Positions 42,156-51,327 of a DNA stretch of 64,000 nucleotides are shown piece after piece. Both the position numbers and the translations under genes were made by a program. The notes below the pieces were generated by a model. The model was not told where the DNA came from and did not search any database. It worked only from the letters and a program-made list of their open reading frames with translations. Every line of letters begins with the position of its first letter. The first letter of the stretch is position 1. This DNA is from Phocaeicola_A sp045647865 (GTDB lineage: Bacteria; Bacteroidota; Bacteroidia; Bacteroidales; Bacteroidaceae), in the NCBI GenBank assembly GCA_045647865.1, contig JAZRMW010000043.1:1-64000 (forward strand), given 5' to 3'.

Positions 42156-43820
42156 ATGATGTGTAAAGTTAAGATTTTTGCCATAGTGATGTGTTTATTC
42201 GGTGTATGTGTAAATCTTTTGGCACAAAGACCGGGTAGTAGTAATAATCCTCATGGAGCACGAGAGATGCATCCAATGGGTAGAGGCGGCATGATGCCTG
42301 GAGGGCGAATGGGGCCTTTCGGAGGAATGGGTGGTATAAATCAGTTTGATGTGGAATTTACGACTGAGGTTCCTCATGAGCAGGATTGGGTGATAAAGGA
42401 CAAGACGGATAGTCTGTATAGTTATTTTGTTGAGCATGTTAAATTTGACCGCGTTGTCAAACTTACATTTTCCAATGATGATGTACAGATTGTGGGACTC
42501 CCTGATGGAATACTGGTAGAAAAGGAGGGGGCTTACCTTGTGATAACGTCCACTACTACTGAACCGATGGCTTTTGAACTTAGTGGAAAGTCGGAAAATG
42601 GTTCCTTGGTGTTTAATATGAATGTTCCTCTCAAGCTTTTGTTCAATAATCTCTTTTTGAAGAGCCAGCGAGGTGATGCCATTTTGGTGAATGGAGAAAA
42701 CCACGTCTATGCCGTATTGGCAGAGGGAAGCATGAACGAACTCTCAGATTGTCGCAATCCGGAAATGCCTCCCATGATGCAGGGATTTCCACCAATGGGA
42801 ATGGAAGGTGGCGGGATGCCCAACCTTGGTGGAGGAATGTCGCCTATGGGAGAAATGTCGTTTCAGAATCATGGCCGTGAGGAGAATCCCGAGGATTATC
42901 ATGTGCAATATGGCATTCGCATGAAAAAACCACAGATGAAGAAAAAACTGAAGTTGGATGGTACATTTGTTTGTTCTGGATCACTGACTATCAGCGGAAA
43001 GGGCTCTTTGCAGGTGCAAAGCAACAACAAAGTGGGCATCAAGAGTAAAGCGAGTTTGATGATACGTCCAGGTAATATGATAACGGTTCGCGCCTTATCA
43101 GGTAAAGGTGTGAACGCAAAGAATGAATTGTATATGTATGGTGGTACGCTGAATGTGGATTGTACGTTCAGTGAAGACAAAGCGCTGACGTGTGGAAGAA
43201 ACATGTATATAAAGGGTGGTCATGTGGTGATAAAGGCTGCCGGTGGAGAGGCCAGCGAGGGAATGCAATCCAAGTTTCTTATGCAGATTGACGGAGGAGT
43301 GGTGGAAGTTGCTGCGCAGGATGATGCCATCAATGCTCAGGGTGATTTGGTCATCAATGGTGGAGTCGTCAAGGCTTATTCATTGACCAATGATGCCATT
43401 GATTCGAATTGTAATCTGATTATCAATGGAGGGGATGTCTTTGCGAGTGGTTATGGTATGCCTGAAGGAGGTTTGGATAGCAGTGATGAATCAGGATATA
43501 GGTTGTTTATCAATGGAGGAACAGTGACGGCTATCGGTGGCAGACACTCCATGCCGGACAAACAATCGCGTCAACCTTCTGTCCAATGGCATCTAGAGCA
43601 AGTGGAAATGGGAAAGACGTATAGTATCAATGATGTATGTTCATATAAATCATCACGTGAATATCAGATGGGTGGGGCATCTCTTTTATTCTCTTCCCCC
43701 AAACTGAAGAAAGGGACTTCCTACTCTCTAACGATTGACGGAGAGCCGAAAGAACTGATAGAATCGCTCAATGCACCGTTCAGCAATGTGGGCAATGAAG
43801 GAAGACATTTCCCTTTTTAA
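42156..43820 (+). CDS. Cthe_2159-like beta-solenoid carbohydrate-binding protein
   Basis: A 554-aa protein with signal peptide MMCKVKIFAIVMCLFGVCVNLLAQ. Residues about 265-490 show the repeated strands of the Cthe_2159 family (PF14262, pectin/cellulose-binding right-handed beta-helix): KGVNAKNELYMYGGTLNV, DDAINAQGDLVINGGVVKA and NDAIDSNCNLIINGGDVFA. Two Met/Gly/Pro-rich stretches are unusual: about 38-60 (HPMGRGGMMPGGRMG...) and about 202-235 (PPMMQGFPPMGMEGGG...). The first follows the signal peptide, the second interrupts the fold. They could bind copper or other soft metals or serve as flexible linkers; this is inference. It follows the GH43 gene by 105 bp on the same strand. Confidence 0.8.
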   Translation: MMCKVKIFAIVMCLFGVCVNLLAQRPGSSNNPHGAREMHPMGRGGMMPGGRMGPFGGMGGINQFDVEFTTEVPHEQDWVIKDKTDSLYSYFVEHVKFDRVVKLTFSNDDVQIVGLPDGILVEKEGAYLVITSTTTEPMAFELSGKSENGSLVFNMNVPLKLLFNNLFLKSQRGDAILVNGENHVYAVLAEGSMNELSDCRNPEMPPMMQGFPPMGMEGGGMPNLGGGMSPMGEMSFQNHGREENPEDYHVQYGIRMKKPQMKKKLKLDGTFVCSGSLTISGKGSLQVQSNNKVGIKSKASLMIRPGNMITVRALSGKGVNAKNELYMYGGTLNVDCTFSEDKALTCGRNMYIKGGHVVIKAAGGEASEGMQSKFLMQIDGGVVEVAAQDDAINAQGDLVINGGVVKAYSLTNDAIDSNCNLIINGGDVFASGYGMPEGGLDSSDESGYRLFINGGTVTAIGGRHSMPDKQSRQPSVQWHLEQVEMGKTYSINDVCSYKSSREYQMGGASLLFSSPKLKKGTSYSLTIDGEPKELIESLNAPFSNVGNEGRHFPF

Positions 43821-43840
43821 ATAGTATTTTTTTTAAGACA

Positions 43841-43898
43841 TAGATTGCGCGGATGAAACAGATTTGTAAGTAAAATCCTGCTTTGTCCGCGCAATCTA
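43841..43898. terminator. Dyad repeat, TAGATTGCGCGGA family
   Basis: Exact 13-bp arms TAGATTGCGCGGA and TCCGCGCAATCTA lie between two convergent genes, so it probably ends both transcripts. It is related to the element at 13243-13325. Confidence 0.7.
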
Positions 43899-43937
43899 TA
43901 TATAGTATTTAAGAGTAGTGTATTGTATATCCTTCTC

Positions 43938-44459
43938 TTATTGCTCCTCCTTATACCATCCGGCATACATGATGTAGCCGTTGGCAATCTTTTCATTGAT
44001 TTCCTTGGATTGTTCGGGTGCCACCTTCTTGATGAATTTGGCCGGTACACCTGCCCATAGTTCGCCAGGTCCTATCTGTGTGTTGGCAAGGACGAGGGCA
44101 CCAGCTGCTACGATGGCACCACGTCCTACGTGGGCATGATCGAGCAAAGTGGCTCCCATGCCGATGAGAGCAAAGTCATCGACATCGGCTCCGTGGATAG
44201 TGACATTGTGACCTACGGAGACATCGTCACCAATGCAGATGGTGGATTTCTCGTAGAGGGTGTGCAGTACACTTCCATCCTGTATGTTCACGCGATTGCC
44301 GATGCGGATGCTATTCACATCGCCACGCAATACGGTGTTGAACCAGATGCTGCATTGGTCGCCTATCACTACATCGCCTACGATAGTGGCATTCTCGGCC
44401 AGGTAGCACTCTTTTCCTATTTGTGGGGTGAACCCACGTACTGATTTGATAAGGGCCAT
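43938..44459 (-). CDS. Gamma-carbonic anhydrase family protein (YrdA-like)
   Basis: A 173-aa left-handed beta-helix trimer protein. Hexapeptide repeats run from about residue 15 to 145 (IVGDVVIGDQCSIW, IRIGNRVNIQDGSVLHT, VSVGHNVTIHGADV). The His residues in VLHTLY (about 67), VGHNVTIHG (about 84 and 89) and the Asp/Asn residues around them match metal ligands of the family. Many members have lost CO2 hydratase activity, so the reaction is uncertain. It is transcribed on the minus strand downstream of pepP, 34 bp away, and is convergent with the beta-solenoid gene. Confidence 0.88.
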   Translation of the reverse strand: MALIKSVRGFTPQIGKECYLAENATIVGDVVIGDQCSIWFNTVLRGDVNSIRIGNRVNIQDGSVLHTLYEKSTICIGDDVSVGHNVTIHGADVDDFALIGMGATLLDHAHVGRGAIVAAGALVLANTQIGPGELWAGVPAKFIKKVAPEQSKEINEKIANGYIMYAGWYKEEQ

Positions 44460-44493
44460 AGTTTTTCTACACTCCTATATTCTATAATAATGA

Positions 44494-46305
44494 TTACATC
44501 TCTTTTGTTTTCTCCTTCAGCCATGCCACCTCTTCTTCATTGAGATGCGGTGCCAGTGCTTCGAACACACGTTGGTGATAGGCATTGAGCCATTGGATTT
44601 CATCGGGAGTCATCATTTCTCGGACGACGGGACGTGTGTCGATGGGACAGAGGGTGAGAATGTCGAATTTATAGTATGTGCCGAACTCTGTCTCTTGGTC
44701 GGGCATGATGAGCATCATGTTTTCGATGCGCACACCGTGGCTACCTGCGCGATAGATGCCCGGTTCGTTGGTCACCGTCATGCCCGGAAGCAAAAGGGCA
44801 GGCATGTGGTTCATTCGGAATTGGTGAGGGCCCTCGTGTACGTTCAGGTAGGAACCTACGCCATGACCCGTACCATGGAGGTAGTTTATACCCTCTGCCC
44901 ACATGAACTGGCGGGCGAGCACATCGAGCTGTGTGCCGCATGTACCATGAGGAAAGTGGGCACGACTGAGGGCTATGTTGCCCTTCAGAACTAAGGTGTA
45001 GTCGCGTCGTTCATCTTCGGTAAGAGGGCCGAGAGGGATGGTACGGGTGATGTCCGTTGTGCCGTCCATGTATTGTGCGCCGCTATCAAGCAGGAGCAAT
45101 CCTCGTGGCTCCAGGGGGATATCACTTTCTGGAGTAGGTTCGTAGTGCACAATGGCCCCATGGATGCTGTATCCGGCAATGGTGTCGAAACTCACGTCGC
45201 GGAAAAGGGGTTGATACGAACGTTGGCGCGTCAGTTCACGGTCGGCGCTCAGTTCGGTTACCTCTTCTCCCTTTGCCATCTTCTCTTCTAACCACATGAG
45301 GAAACGCACCAAGGCAATGCCGTCGCGCACCATCGCTTGACGGAAACCCTTAATTTCTGCTTCGTTCTTGATGGCCTTCATGGCAGGGATAGGTGAGGGG
45401 GCAAACGAGCATCGTCCTTCATCGATGAGGCGTTGACATTGAGCGCAGATTTCACAATTGCTATTGGTGGGGAGTAAAAGGGGATAGGTGTCGAATTTTG
45501 CCACCTCGTTATAGAACTCCTGATAGGGATGAAAAATTATCCCGTTGGCGCGTAAATATTCCCCAACGGGAGAAGAAATTTTCTCAGGTAGGGCAAAAAA
45601 ATGGGCCTCGTCGGGGGTGATTACGAGGTAACTTACCACTACAGGATTGCAATGTACATCCGTGCCGCGGAGGTTCAATGTCCAGGCAATATCATCGAGT
45701 GCAGAGACAACGAGTGTCTTCTCTCCAATCTCCTTGCGGATACGTGTCAACTTATCGGAGCAATTTTCGCCAGCAAGGGAAAGTGGTTGTATTTCCACCT
45801 CTTTATTGGGAAGGATGGGGCGCGAAGGCCATAGTTCGTCCCACCATGTGGTAGGGATGTGGGTAAGGCTGATGCCGAACTTCTCCATCAAGTCGTTTGC
45901 CCATGCTTCCGCTTGGTCGTGGCTGTTTACTGTAGGGTCGATGCCCACCGTTTCATCCTTTTTCAGGACACTTCCCAACCAGTCGGTGATGGAGGGTGTG
46001 TCAGGCAATTTCTCCTTCATCAACAGGATGCCTGTTTCCTCCAATTGCTCTCCGGCTTGCAGGAAGTAGCGCGAATCTGTCCATAAGGCTGCCTCGTTGA
46101 GGGTAATTACCGCCGTACCTGCCGAGCCGTTGAAGCCCGAAATCCACTCACGCACCTTCCAATGGTCGGGCACATATTCACTTCCGTGTGGGTCGGTGCT
46201 GGGGATGATGACGGCTTGTACATCCGCACTTTTCATATATTCGCGCAGATGAACAATGCGGTTACGCACCTCGTCTGCTAATGGATTCAGTTTATGATTC
46301 ATCAT
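44494..46305 (-). CDS. pepP: Aminopeptidase P family (Xaa-Pro aminopeptidase, M24B)
   Basis: A 603-aa cytosolic metallopeptidase that removes N-terminal residues before proline. Two creatinase-N domains (about 1-300) precede the pita-bread M24 domain (about 305-535): ligands are Asp in LLLDSGAQYMDGTTDITRTI, His in HGTGHGVG, and two Glu in TNEPGIY and RIENM. A C-terminal M24B-C extension ends the protein. This three-domain form is usual in Bacteroidales. Its ATG overlaps the tatD stop by 4 nt (ATGA), so the two are translationally coupled; a second ATG follows at once (MM). The symbol names the family, not a tested orthologue. Confidence 0.92.
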   Translation of the reverse strand: MMNHKLNPLADEVRNRIVHLREYMKSADVQAVIIPSTDPHGSEYVPDHWKVREWISGFNGSAGTAVITLNEAALWTDSRYFLQAGEQLEETGILLMKEKLPDTPSITDWLGSVLKKDETVGIDPTVNSHDQAEAWANDLMEKFGISLTHIPTTWWDELWPSRPILPNKEVEIQPLSLAGENCSDKLTRIRKEIGEKTLVVSALDDIAWTLNLRGTDVHCNPVVVSYLVITPDEAHFFALPEKISSPVGEYLRANGIIFHPYQEFYNEVAKFDTYPLLLPTNSNCEICAQCQRLIDEGRCSFAPSPIPAMKAIKNEAEIKGFRQAMVRDGIALVRFLMWLEEKMAKGEEVTELSADRELTRQRSYQPLFRDVSFDTIAGYSIHGAIVHYEPTPESDIPLEPRGLLLLDSGAQYMDGTTDITRTIPLGPLTEDERRDYTLVLKGNIALSRAHFPHGTCGTQLDVLARQFMWAEGINYLHGTGHGVGSYLNVHEGPHQFRMNHMPALLLPGMTVTNEPGIYRAGSHGVRIENMMLIMPDQETEFGTYYKFDILTLCPIDTRPVVREMMTPDEIQWLNAYHQRVFEALAPHLNEEEVAWLKEKTKEM

Positions 46306-46961
46306 TTATAAGTTATTAAAGATTTGATATTCTTGTTTACCTCTTCCTTTAATTTTTCCACTTCGATACGACGAATAGTCGCAGCGCGTACATAAAGTTC
46401 TTCGATGCTGAGGAGACTTTCGTCGCTCTCCATCAACAGACGGTTGGGGGGACAAAGGCGGAGAGCCTCTTCGTTGAAATGCTCACCAAAAGAGAGAAAG
46501 AAACCCTCGCGGAGTAGTTGGTGTGCTTGCTCAGGTTTCCCACGGAAACCATGGATAATCCACGGCTCGTGTGGGAAGTTTTGTTTGTGCTGGCGGATTA
46601 TTTCATCGAAGGCTTTGACGCAATGTACGATGAGAGGTTTGCCTACTTTTTTTGCCAAATGGGCTTGCATTTCGAAGATTTCCAGTTGTAACTCTATCTT
46701 GCCTCCTCGTAAGCGGTCAATACCTGCTTCACCCACAAGGCATACCTGAGGTAGCTTCAGCCATGGGATAAGGTCACAACAAGCCTGAACTGTTCTTCCC
46801 TCATTTACGTGCCATGGGTGGAGTCCGATGCTGATGGGGATGGTGTTCCCCTCCTTCAGTAGGGGGGAGGAGAGGAAATCATCATCACCGATGGAGAGGC
46901 TGATGATGGCTCTTCCGTCCTGTTTGGCAAGGCTTGGGTGGGCGTGTATGTCGATGAACAT
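46302..46961 (-). CDS. TatD family hydrolase
   Basis: A 219-aa TIM-barrel metal-dependent hydrolase. IDIHAHP (about 3-9) gives the HxH pair, GEAGID (about 77-82) the bridging Glu, IVHC and IIHGF the two further His residues, and MESDES (about 178) the final Asp. TatD proteins have 3'-5' exonuclease activity on DNA in E. coli. This one is shorter than E. coli TatD (about 260 aa) but keeps all ligands. It overlaps pepP by 4 nt. It starts with MFIDIHAHPSLAKQDG, normal for Bacteroidetes members. Confidence 0.9.
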   Translation of the reverse strand: MFIDIHAHPSLAKQDGRAIISLSIGDDDFLSSPLLKEGNTIPISIGLHPWHVNEGRTVQACCDLIPWLKLPQVCLVGEAGIDRLRGGKIELQLEIFEMQAHLAKKVGKPLIVHCVKAFDEIIRQHKQNFPHEPWIIHGFRGKPEQAHQLLREGFFLSFGEHFNEEALRLCPPNRLLMESDESLLSIEELYVRAATIRRIEVEKLKEEVNKNIKSLITYK

Positions 46962-47039
46962 GGTTGGTTTAATCGTTGAGACGGCATGGAGGGCTACGCT
47001 ATTGTCTGAACTCCTGTACTCCTGTACTCCTGCACTCTC

Positions 47040-48797
47040 CTAAAAAGATTTCTGAACCTCTCTCATCACCCTCAAGAAGTTCTCTCCCCAGATGCCACGG
47101 ATGTCAGCTTCGCTGTATCGTTCGGCGAGGAGTTGACGGGTGAAGTTGATAAGTTCTGATGCCGAAGCACAACCGATGATGCCACCATCGCCATCGAAGT
47201 CGGTGCCGATACCCACGTGCTCCACCCCCATGATGTTTACCATGTGGTTGAGATGCTCCACAGCATCGCGTATGGTGGCTGGTGCATCTTCACGCAAGAA
47301 TCCGCTATAGAGCGTCACTTGTGCTACACCGCCACGAGCAGCCAGAGCACGTAGTTGGTCATCTGTCAGATTGCGCGGATGGTTACACAGAGCGCGGCTC
47401 GATGAATGAGAGCATACGATGGGAGTTCGGCTTATCTTTAGTGCATCGTAGAAACTTTTTTCCGATGCGTGAGAGAGATCCACCATCATGCCTGTACGGT
47501 TCATCTCGCGTATCACCTGTTCGCCTAAAGGACTAATACCCCCATGTTCGCCATTGCCTCGAGCCGAATCGCAGAGGTCGTTGTCTCCATTGTGGCAGAG
47601 GGTCATGTACACCACACCACGATTGCGGAAATGTTCAACAAGTGACACATCCTTACCGATGGCATATCCGTTTTCGATACCCAACATGATGGATTTCTTT
47701 CCTTCAGCCTTGTGCCGGTAAAGGTCGTCAGGGGTACGGGCTATTTCTACGGCAGAGCAGTTGTGTGCCACCATCTCCTCAATTTCATTCAGTATGCGGT
47801 TTGCCTTGGCCGTAGCGGCAAGCAGTGATTCATCGTCACGTTCCATCTGCTTCAGGTAAGCCACCATAATGGTTGCGTCCAGTCCTCCTTCGGTCATCTT
47901 GTGCAAATCGACAAGAATCTTCGGGTCGCGGGTGTGAAACTCGATGTGTTGGTCGAAGAACATTGGAGTGTCGCAATGCGAATCCAATGTGAGGATACGT
48001 TCGTGCAATCTGCGTGCTTCGCGATAGGAAGTTGCTTCTTTCGTCAGCCAACGGAAGAGTGGAAGCATTGACTCGTCTCCGCAAAGAATCATACACTCGG
48101 GATGCCATTGTACACCCAACATCGACTTGTACTCGGTAGATTCTATCGCTTCGATAATTCCATCGGTGGAGTAAGCGCATGCTTTGAATCCTGGTGCAGG
48201 CTCCTTCACGGCTTGGTGATGGAAACTGTTTACATACAATTCTTCAGCATTACCAAAAATACGGCTCAGCAGGCTTTCCGGCTCTATCTCTATGGTGTGC
48301 GAAGGGTAACTCCTGTCCAATTGTTGGTCATGCTTGATGCAGGGTTTAGGGTGTTGCGAGTGGATGTCCTGATAGAGTTGTCCACCCAATGCTGCCGTCA
48401 TTATCTGTATGCCCCGACAGATGCCGAGGATAGGTATTTGTCGGTCAGCAGCCAAGCGGGTTATCAGCAACTCCTGCCGGTCGCGCCGATGGTTGATGCT
48501 ACTCAGTTCCTTCACCGGCTCCTCGCCAAGGAAAAGCGGATTGATGTCGCCTCCACCCGTCAACAATAGGCCGTCAATACGGTTGAGAGTACTTAAAAGT
48601 GCATCCCTTTCCTCATAAGGAGGGATAATCAACGGTGTACCTCCAGCGGCCAATACTGAACGGATGTATCCGTCGGCCACGGTGCAATTGCCCTCGTTGA
48701 AGTTCCCCGTAATACCAATTGTCGGTTTTCCCTTGTACGGTGGGAAGGTATTGTGTATCTCTTTGCAAATAAGATCTATATTGTAAGAACTGTTCAT
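47040..48797 (-). CDS. Fused class I glutamine amidotransferase-like hydrolase (C26) and membrane dipeptidase (M19)
   Basis: A 585-aa two-domain protein. Residues 1-255 are peptidase C26/PuuD-like: nucleophile Cys127 in GICRGIQ, and the His/Glu pair in VQWHPE (about 232-237). Residues about 262-585 are an M19 zinc dipeptidase: HxD in LDSHCDTPM, Glu in LGIENGY, His in VDLSHAS and CSHSSSRALCNHPRN, Asp in GTDFDGD. The first domain would cut gamma-glutamyl amides and the second dipeptides; together they could dismantle gamma-glutamyl or peptidoglycan-derived peptides. No signal peptide is seen, so both would act in the cytoplasm. The fusion looks intact: the linker is continuous and no stop or frameshift is seen. 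It is a single gene between tatD and lrp. Confidence 0.9.
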   Translation of the reverse strand: MNSSYNIDLICKEIHNTFPPYKGKPTIGITGNFNEGNCTVADGYIRSVLAAGGTPLIIPPYEERDALLSTLNRIDGLLLTGGGDINPLFLGEEPVKELSSINHRRDRQELLITRLAADRQIPILGICRGIQIMTAALGGQLYQDIHSQHPKPCIKHDQQLDRSYPSHTIEIEPESLLSRIFGNAEELYVNSFHHQAVKEPAPGFKACAYSTDGIIEAIESTEYKSMLGVQWHPECMILCGDESMLPLFRWLTKEATSYREARRLHERILTLDSHCDTPMFFDQHIEFHTRDPKILVDLHKMTEGGLDATIMVAYLKQMERDDESLLAATAKANRILNEIEEMVAHNCSAVEIARTPDDLYRHKAEGKKSIMLGIENGYAIGKDVSLVEHFRNRGVVYMTLCHNGDNDLCDSARGNGEHGGISPLGEQVIREMNRTGMMVDLSHASEKSFYDALKISRTPIVCSHSSSRALCNHPRNLTDDQLRALAARGGVAQVTLYSGFLREDAPATIRDAVEHLNHMVNIMGVEHVGIGTDFDGDGGIIGCASASELINFTRQLLAERYSEADIRGIWGENFLRVMREVQKSF

Positions 48798-48841
48798 GGC
48801 TAAAATGTAAATGTCGGATACTGATTAGGGTTCGGTTGCCT

Positions 48842-48886
48842 TTTGCGCCCCTCCCTTGCGGAGGGGATGGGGGAGGGGCCTCCCCT
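48842..48886. repeat. GC-rich palindrome, CCCCTCCC family
   Basis: CCCCTCCCTTGCGGAGGGG followed by GGGGGAGGGGCCTCCCC, next to the DUF4491 stop. It is of the same type as the repeats in the primase cassette, showing that the family is spread along the chromosome. Confidence 0.6.
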
Positions 48887-49189
48887 TCACTTTCTCTTCG
48901 GGTTCTTGGGAAACCAACCTTTTTTCACCCGTTCTTCCTGCTCGAACAATTCTTTGATGGTCCAAAAGGACGAGAAGGCAAAAACACCCAATAGGGTTGA
49001 AAGGATGATGTCTGCTACAAAAATAGAGGTGGCTACCCCTGCTATACCCAATAACAGGAATATCCACCAACATTTGGTGCCCCAATAGTATTCACACTTG
49101 ATAACTATCGGATGGAATAGTCCGATAATCAAGAAAGTGCATATACCGATAAACAAACCCGCCAAGTGATATTCATTCAAGAAATCCAT
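48887..49189 (-). CDS. DUF4491 family membrane protein
   Basis: A 100-aa protein with three membrane helices (about 8-28, 42-62, 65-85) and a basic C-terminus. GLFHPIVIKCEYYWGTKCWWIF is the recognisable centre of DUF4491 (split here by my reading at residues 24-45). Its function is unknown. It lies 15 bp downstream of the lrp-type gene and is probably co-transcribed, so it may be linked to amino-acid response. Confidence 0.8.
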   Translation of the reverse strand: MDFLNEYHLAGLFIGICTFLIIGLFHPIVIKCEYYWGTKCWWIFLLLGIAGVATSIFVADIILSTLLGVFAFSSFWTIKELFEQEERVKKGWFPKNPKRK

Positions 49190-49204
49190 GGTGGTGCCGT
49201 TGTT

Positions 49205-49666
49205 TTAGTCCGTACAAATGGGAATTTCTTTCTTGATGCTTTGGTCAAGCGAGATGAGTGTCTCGGTAGAAACAACTCCAGAAATGCCTTGCATGCGGTT
49301 GTTCAGCAAATCCATCAAGTGCTCGTTGTCGCGTGCATAAAGTTTGACCATCATGGTATAAGGGCCTGTGGTGAAGTGGCATTCTACGATTTCAGGTATC
49401 TTTATCAATTCTTCCACTACGCTCTTGTACATCGAGCCTTTTTCCAATTTGATGCCCACGTAGGTGCAAGTGTTATAACCTAATGTCTTGGGGCTTACGT
49501 GATAGCCCGAACCTACAATGACTCCCAGGTCAAACAGATGTTGTACGCGTTGGTGAATGGCTGCACGCGATACACCACATTCTGCGGCTACATCTTTGAA
49601 AGGGATACGTGCGTTCTGCGAAATGATTTCCAAAATCTTCTTGTCAAGACTATCTATTTTTTCCAT
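49205..49666 (-). CDS. Lrp/AsnC family transcriptional regulator
   Basis: A 153-aa regulator. Residues about 3-55 form the winged helix (LDKKILEIISQNARIPFKDVAAECGVSRAAIHQRV split into helix, turn and recognition helix), and about 70-150 the RAM/AsnC ligand-binding domain (VECHFTTGPYTMMVKLYARD). It would bind an amino acid or related effector and control nearby or distant genes. The promoter lies in AT-rich DNA upstream. DUF4491 follows at 15 bp. Confidence 0.92.
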   Translation of the reverse strand: MEKIDSLDKKILEIISQNARIPFKDVAAECGVSRAAIHQRVQHLFDLGVIVGSGYHVSPKTLGYNTCTYVGIKLEKGSMYKSVVEELIKIPEIVECHFTTGPYTMMVKLYARDNEHLMDLLNNRMQGISGVVSTETLISLDQSIKKEIPICTD

Positions 49667-50399
49667 TTGTTATTATTGTGAATTTTTGGTGTATGTATCA
49701 AAAAGTAAGCAAATGTAGGGCTTTTTTTTCATTTACATGCAAAAATAAAGAAAAAAGTGTGTGAATTCTACTATTTTTAGCATTTCGTTCAAATAAAGAT
49801 GTTTTATAACATGAATTTTGGTGTTGACAAGTTGATACAGAAAAGGCTCTAGAGGTAGCAAAAGAGAAAGCGTCTTTTCCTCCTAACATCAAAGCTGCCC
49901 TCGATGTCTTCCGAAAGCGGCTTTGTTGTCGGTTGAAAACGGCTCCGTGGGTTAGCTTGTATTCGGAGGCGTCAGAAGATTTAAATCTTCAGGCCGTAAG
50001 ATTTGAATCTTTGCGCGCAAAGATTCAAATCTTTCCTTCATTGCCCGTCTATAGGGCATCCCCGTCCATCCTCGTTTGCAACGAGGATGTGCTGAGTCTC
50101 AGCATCTGTGATGCGCCTATATGCCCGTCCATCTATAACGATGCGTTTTAGCATTATTATGTATGTGCTTCGAACGCTTGAGATTGTAATGCTATCTTTT
50201 TTTTAGCGTATCACAGAATCCTTCGCGTTACAAACGCGAAGGGACGGAAATATGACCTCTTTAGAACAAGCAAACTCCGCTCGCCTACCGTATTTGCACG
50301 GTTCGCGAGCGGAGTTTGTTGTTCTGCTTTGCCCCCTAAAAACCGCCTTCGGCATCTCCCGCAAGCAGCTTTCATTCTTCATTCTTCACTCTTCGTTCT
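49667..50399. repeat. Palindrome-rich intergenic region (733 bp)
   Basis: No gene is supported. It holds a perfect 36-bp palindrome at 49998-50033 (half-site AAGATTTGAATCTTTGCG), two 10-3-10 hairpins at 50067-50089 (CATCCTCGTT) and 50220-50242 (CCTTCGCGTT), a hairpin with exact 14-bp arms at 50271-50284 and 50305-50318 (CAAACTCCGCTCGC), and TTCATTCTTCACTC words near 50360-50410. ORFs across it are made of the repeats themselves. Confidence 0.75.
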
Positions 50400-51227
50400 T
50401 CATTCTTCACTTACCCTCGCCTTCCCGCTCTCCCGTCGTCCGTCAGGATAAGTCACGATGTAAAAATACATGGCAGGGGCTTCGCCCACCTTCACCGTTG
50501 CCTCTCCATCCACAAAGTGGGTTCCGCCCACCTTGATTGCATCCATGGTATAGACCGCCAGCTTCACGGCATCGGGGGCGGTGCAGTGGAGGGTGGAAGC
50601 ATGAACTTGAATGTTTGGATTGTTTGTTTTTGGTGTAGCTATTGCTTTTAAAATATCCTCACCCTCTAATACAACCTTACCGTCCATTTCGCAGCAGATA
50701 AAGTTCTCGTAACTTCCAGTGAGTTTTGGATTCGAGTTCAAAGGTATTGATTCTCCTCCGAATCCTTGCACCCAAGTGAACTGGAATTTCTCATCTCCTT
50801 CTGTGTATGAAAGATATAAGATGCGTAGGGCTTCGTCTCCCACTTTAATTTCTTCCACATCTTCCATCACATAAGTGATATTAGAGATGGTCACTTCTTC
50901 GCCTTTTTTTGCACCAAAATCATACAATAATTCGAAATCCTTTTTGTTCGGATAGCAGCAGTACACCTTCTGTCCATCTTCATACAGGGATGCTTGATAG
51001 TTTCCTTTATTGCTTTCCTTGTCAAACTTCAAATACATCTTCTTGGCAGTTATGCCATTTATCACCGTATCACCTTGATAGAAATAGTATTTGTCTTCTT
51101 GTCCGACGAATCCCTGTTTCCACTTTTTGTAGTGCCATACTTTTGATTCGTTGACGAATGAATGAATGGCAAACGCACTATGCATACCTGTTAAAAGTAA
51201 AAATAGAATGACAGTAAAACGTCTCAT
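50400..51227 (-). CDS. Exported protein of unknown function
   Basis: A 275-aa protein from the ATG at 51227: MRRFTVILFLLLTGMHSAFA is a clear signal peptide. An upstream in-frame extension overlaps the peptidase gene and was rejected. The mature part is beta-rich (KVWHYKKWKQGFVGQEDKYY..., DTVINGITAKKMYLKF), a pattern common in small secreted Bacteroidales proteins. The last 60 residues (AVKLAVYTMDAIKVGG...YFYIVTYPDGRRESGKARV) resemble a weak sorting-type tail. It follows the papain-family peptidase gene by 100 bp on the same strand and may be its partner or inhibitor; that is only suggested by position. Confidence 0.65.
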   Translation of the reverse strand: MRRFTVILFLLLTGMHSAFAIHSFVNESKVWHYKKWKQGFVGQEDKYYFYQGDTVINGITAKKMYLKFDKESNKGNYQASLYEDGQKVYCCYPNKKDFELLYDFGAKKGEEVTISNITYVMEDVEEIKVGDEALRILYLSYTEGDEKFQFTWVQGFGGESIPLNSNPKLTGSYENFICCEMDGKVVLEGEDILKAIATPKTNNPNIQVHASTLHCTAPDAVKLAVYTMDAIKVGGTHFVDGEATVKVGEAPAMYFYIVTYPDGRRESGKARVSEE

Positions 51228-51327
51228 AGAGTTAAAATTTAGAAAGTTAATAAAAACTGATAACAAAAATACAAAAGAATTGGATATTGCTTTAATTTCA
51301 ATTCTATTCTTTTTTGAGCCTTTCCAG

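Noticed and set aside
39177..43820. Polysaccharide utilisation locus
   Set aside because: A GH43 enzyme and a binding-type protein are adjacent, but no SusC/SusD pair or sensor-regulator is present in the window.
49933..50151. 72-aa ORF upstream of lrp
   Set aside because: It consists of the 36-bp palindrome and hairpins; no start signal or homology pattern.
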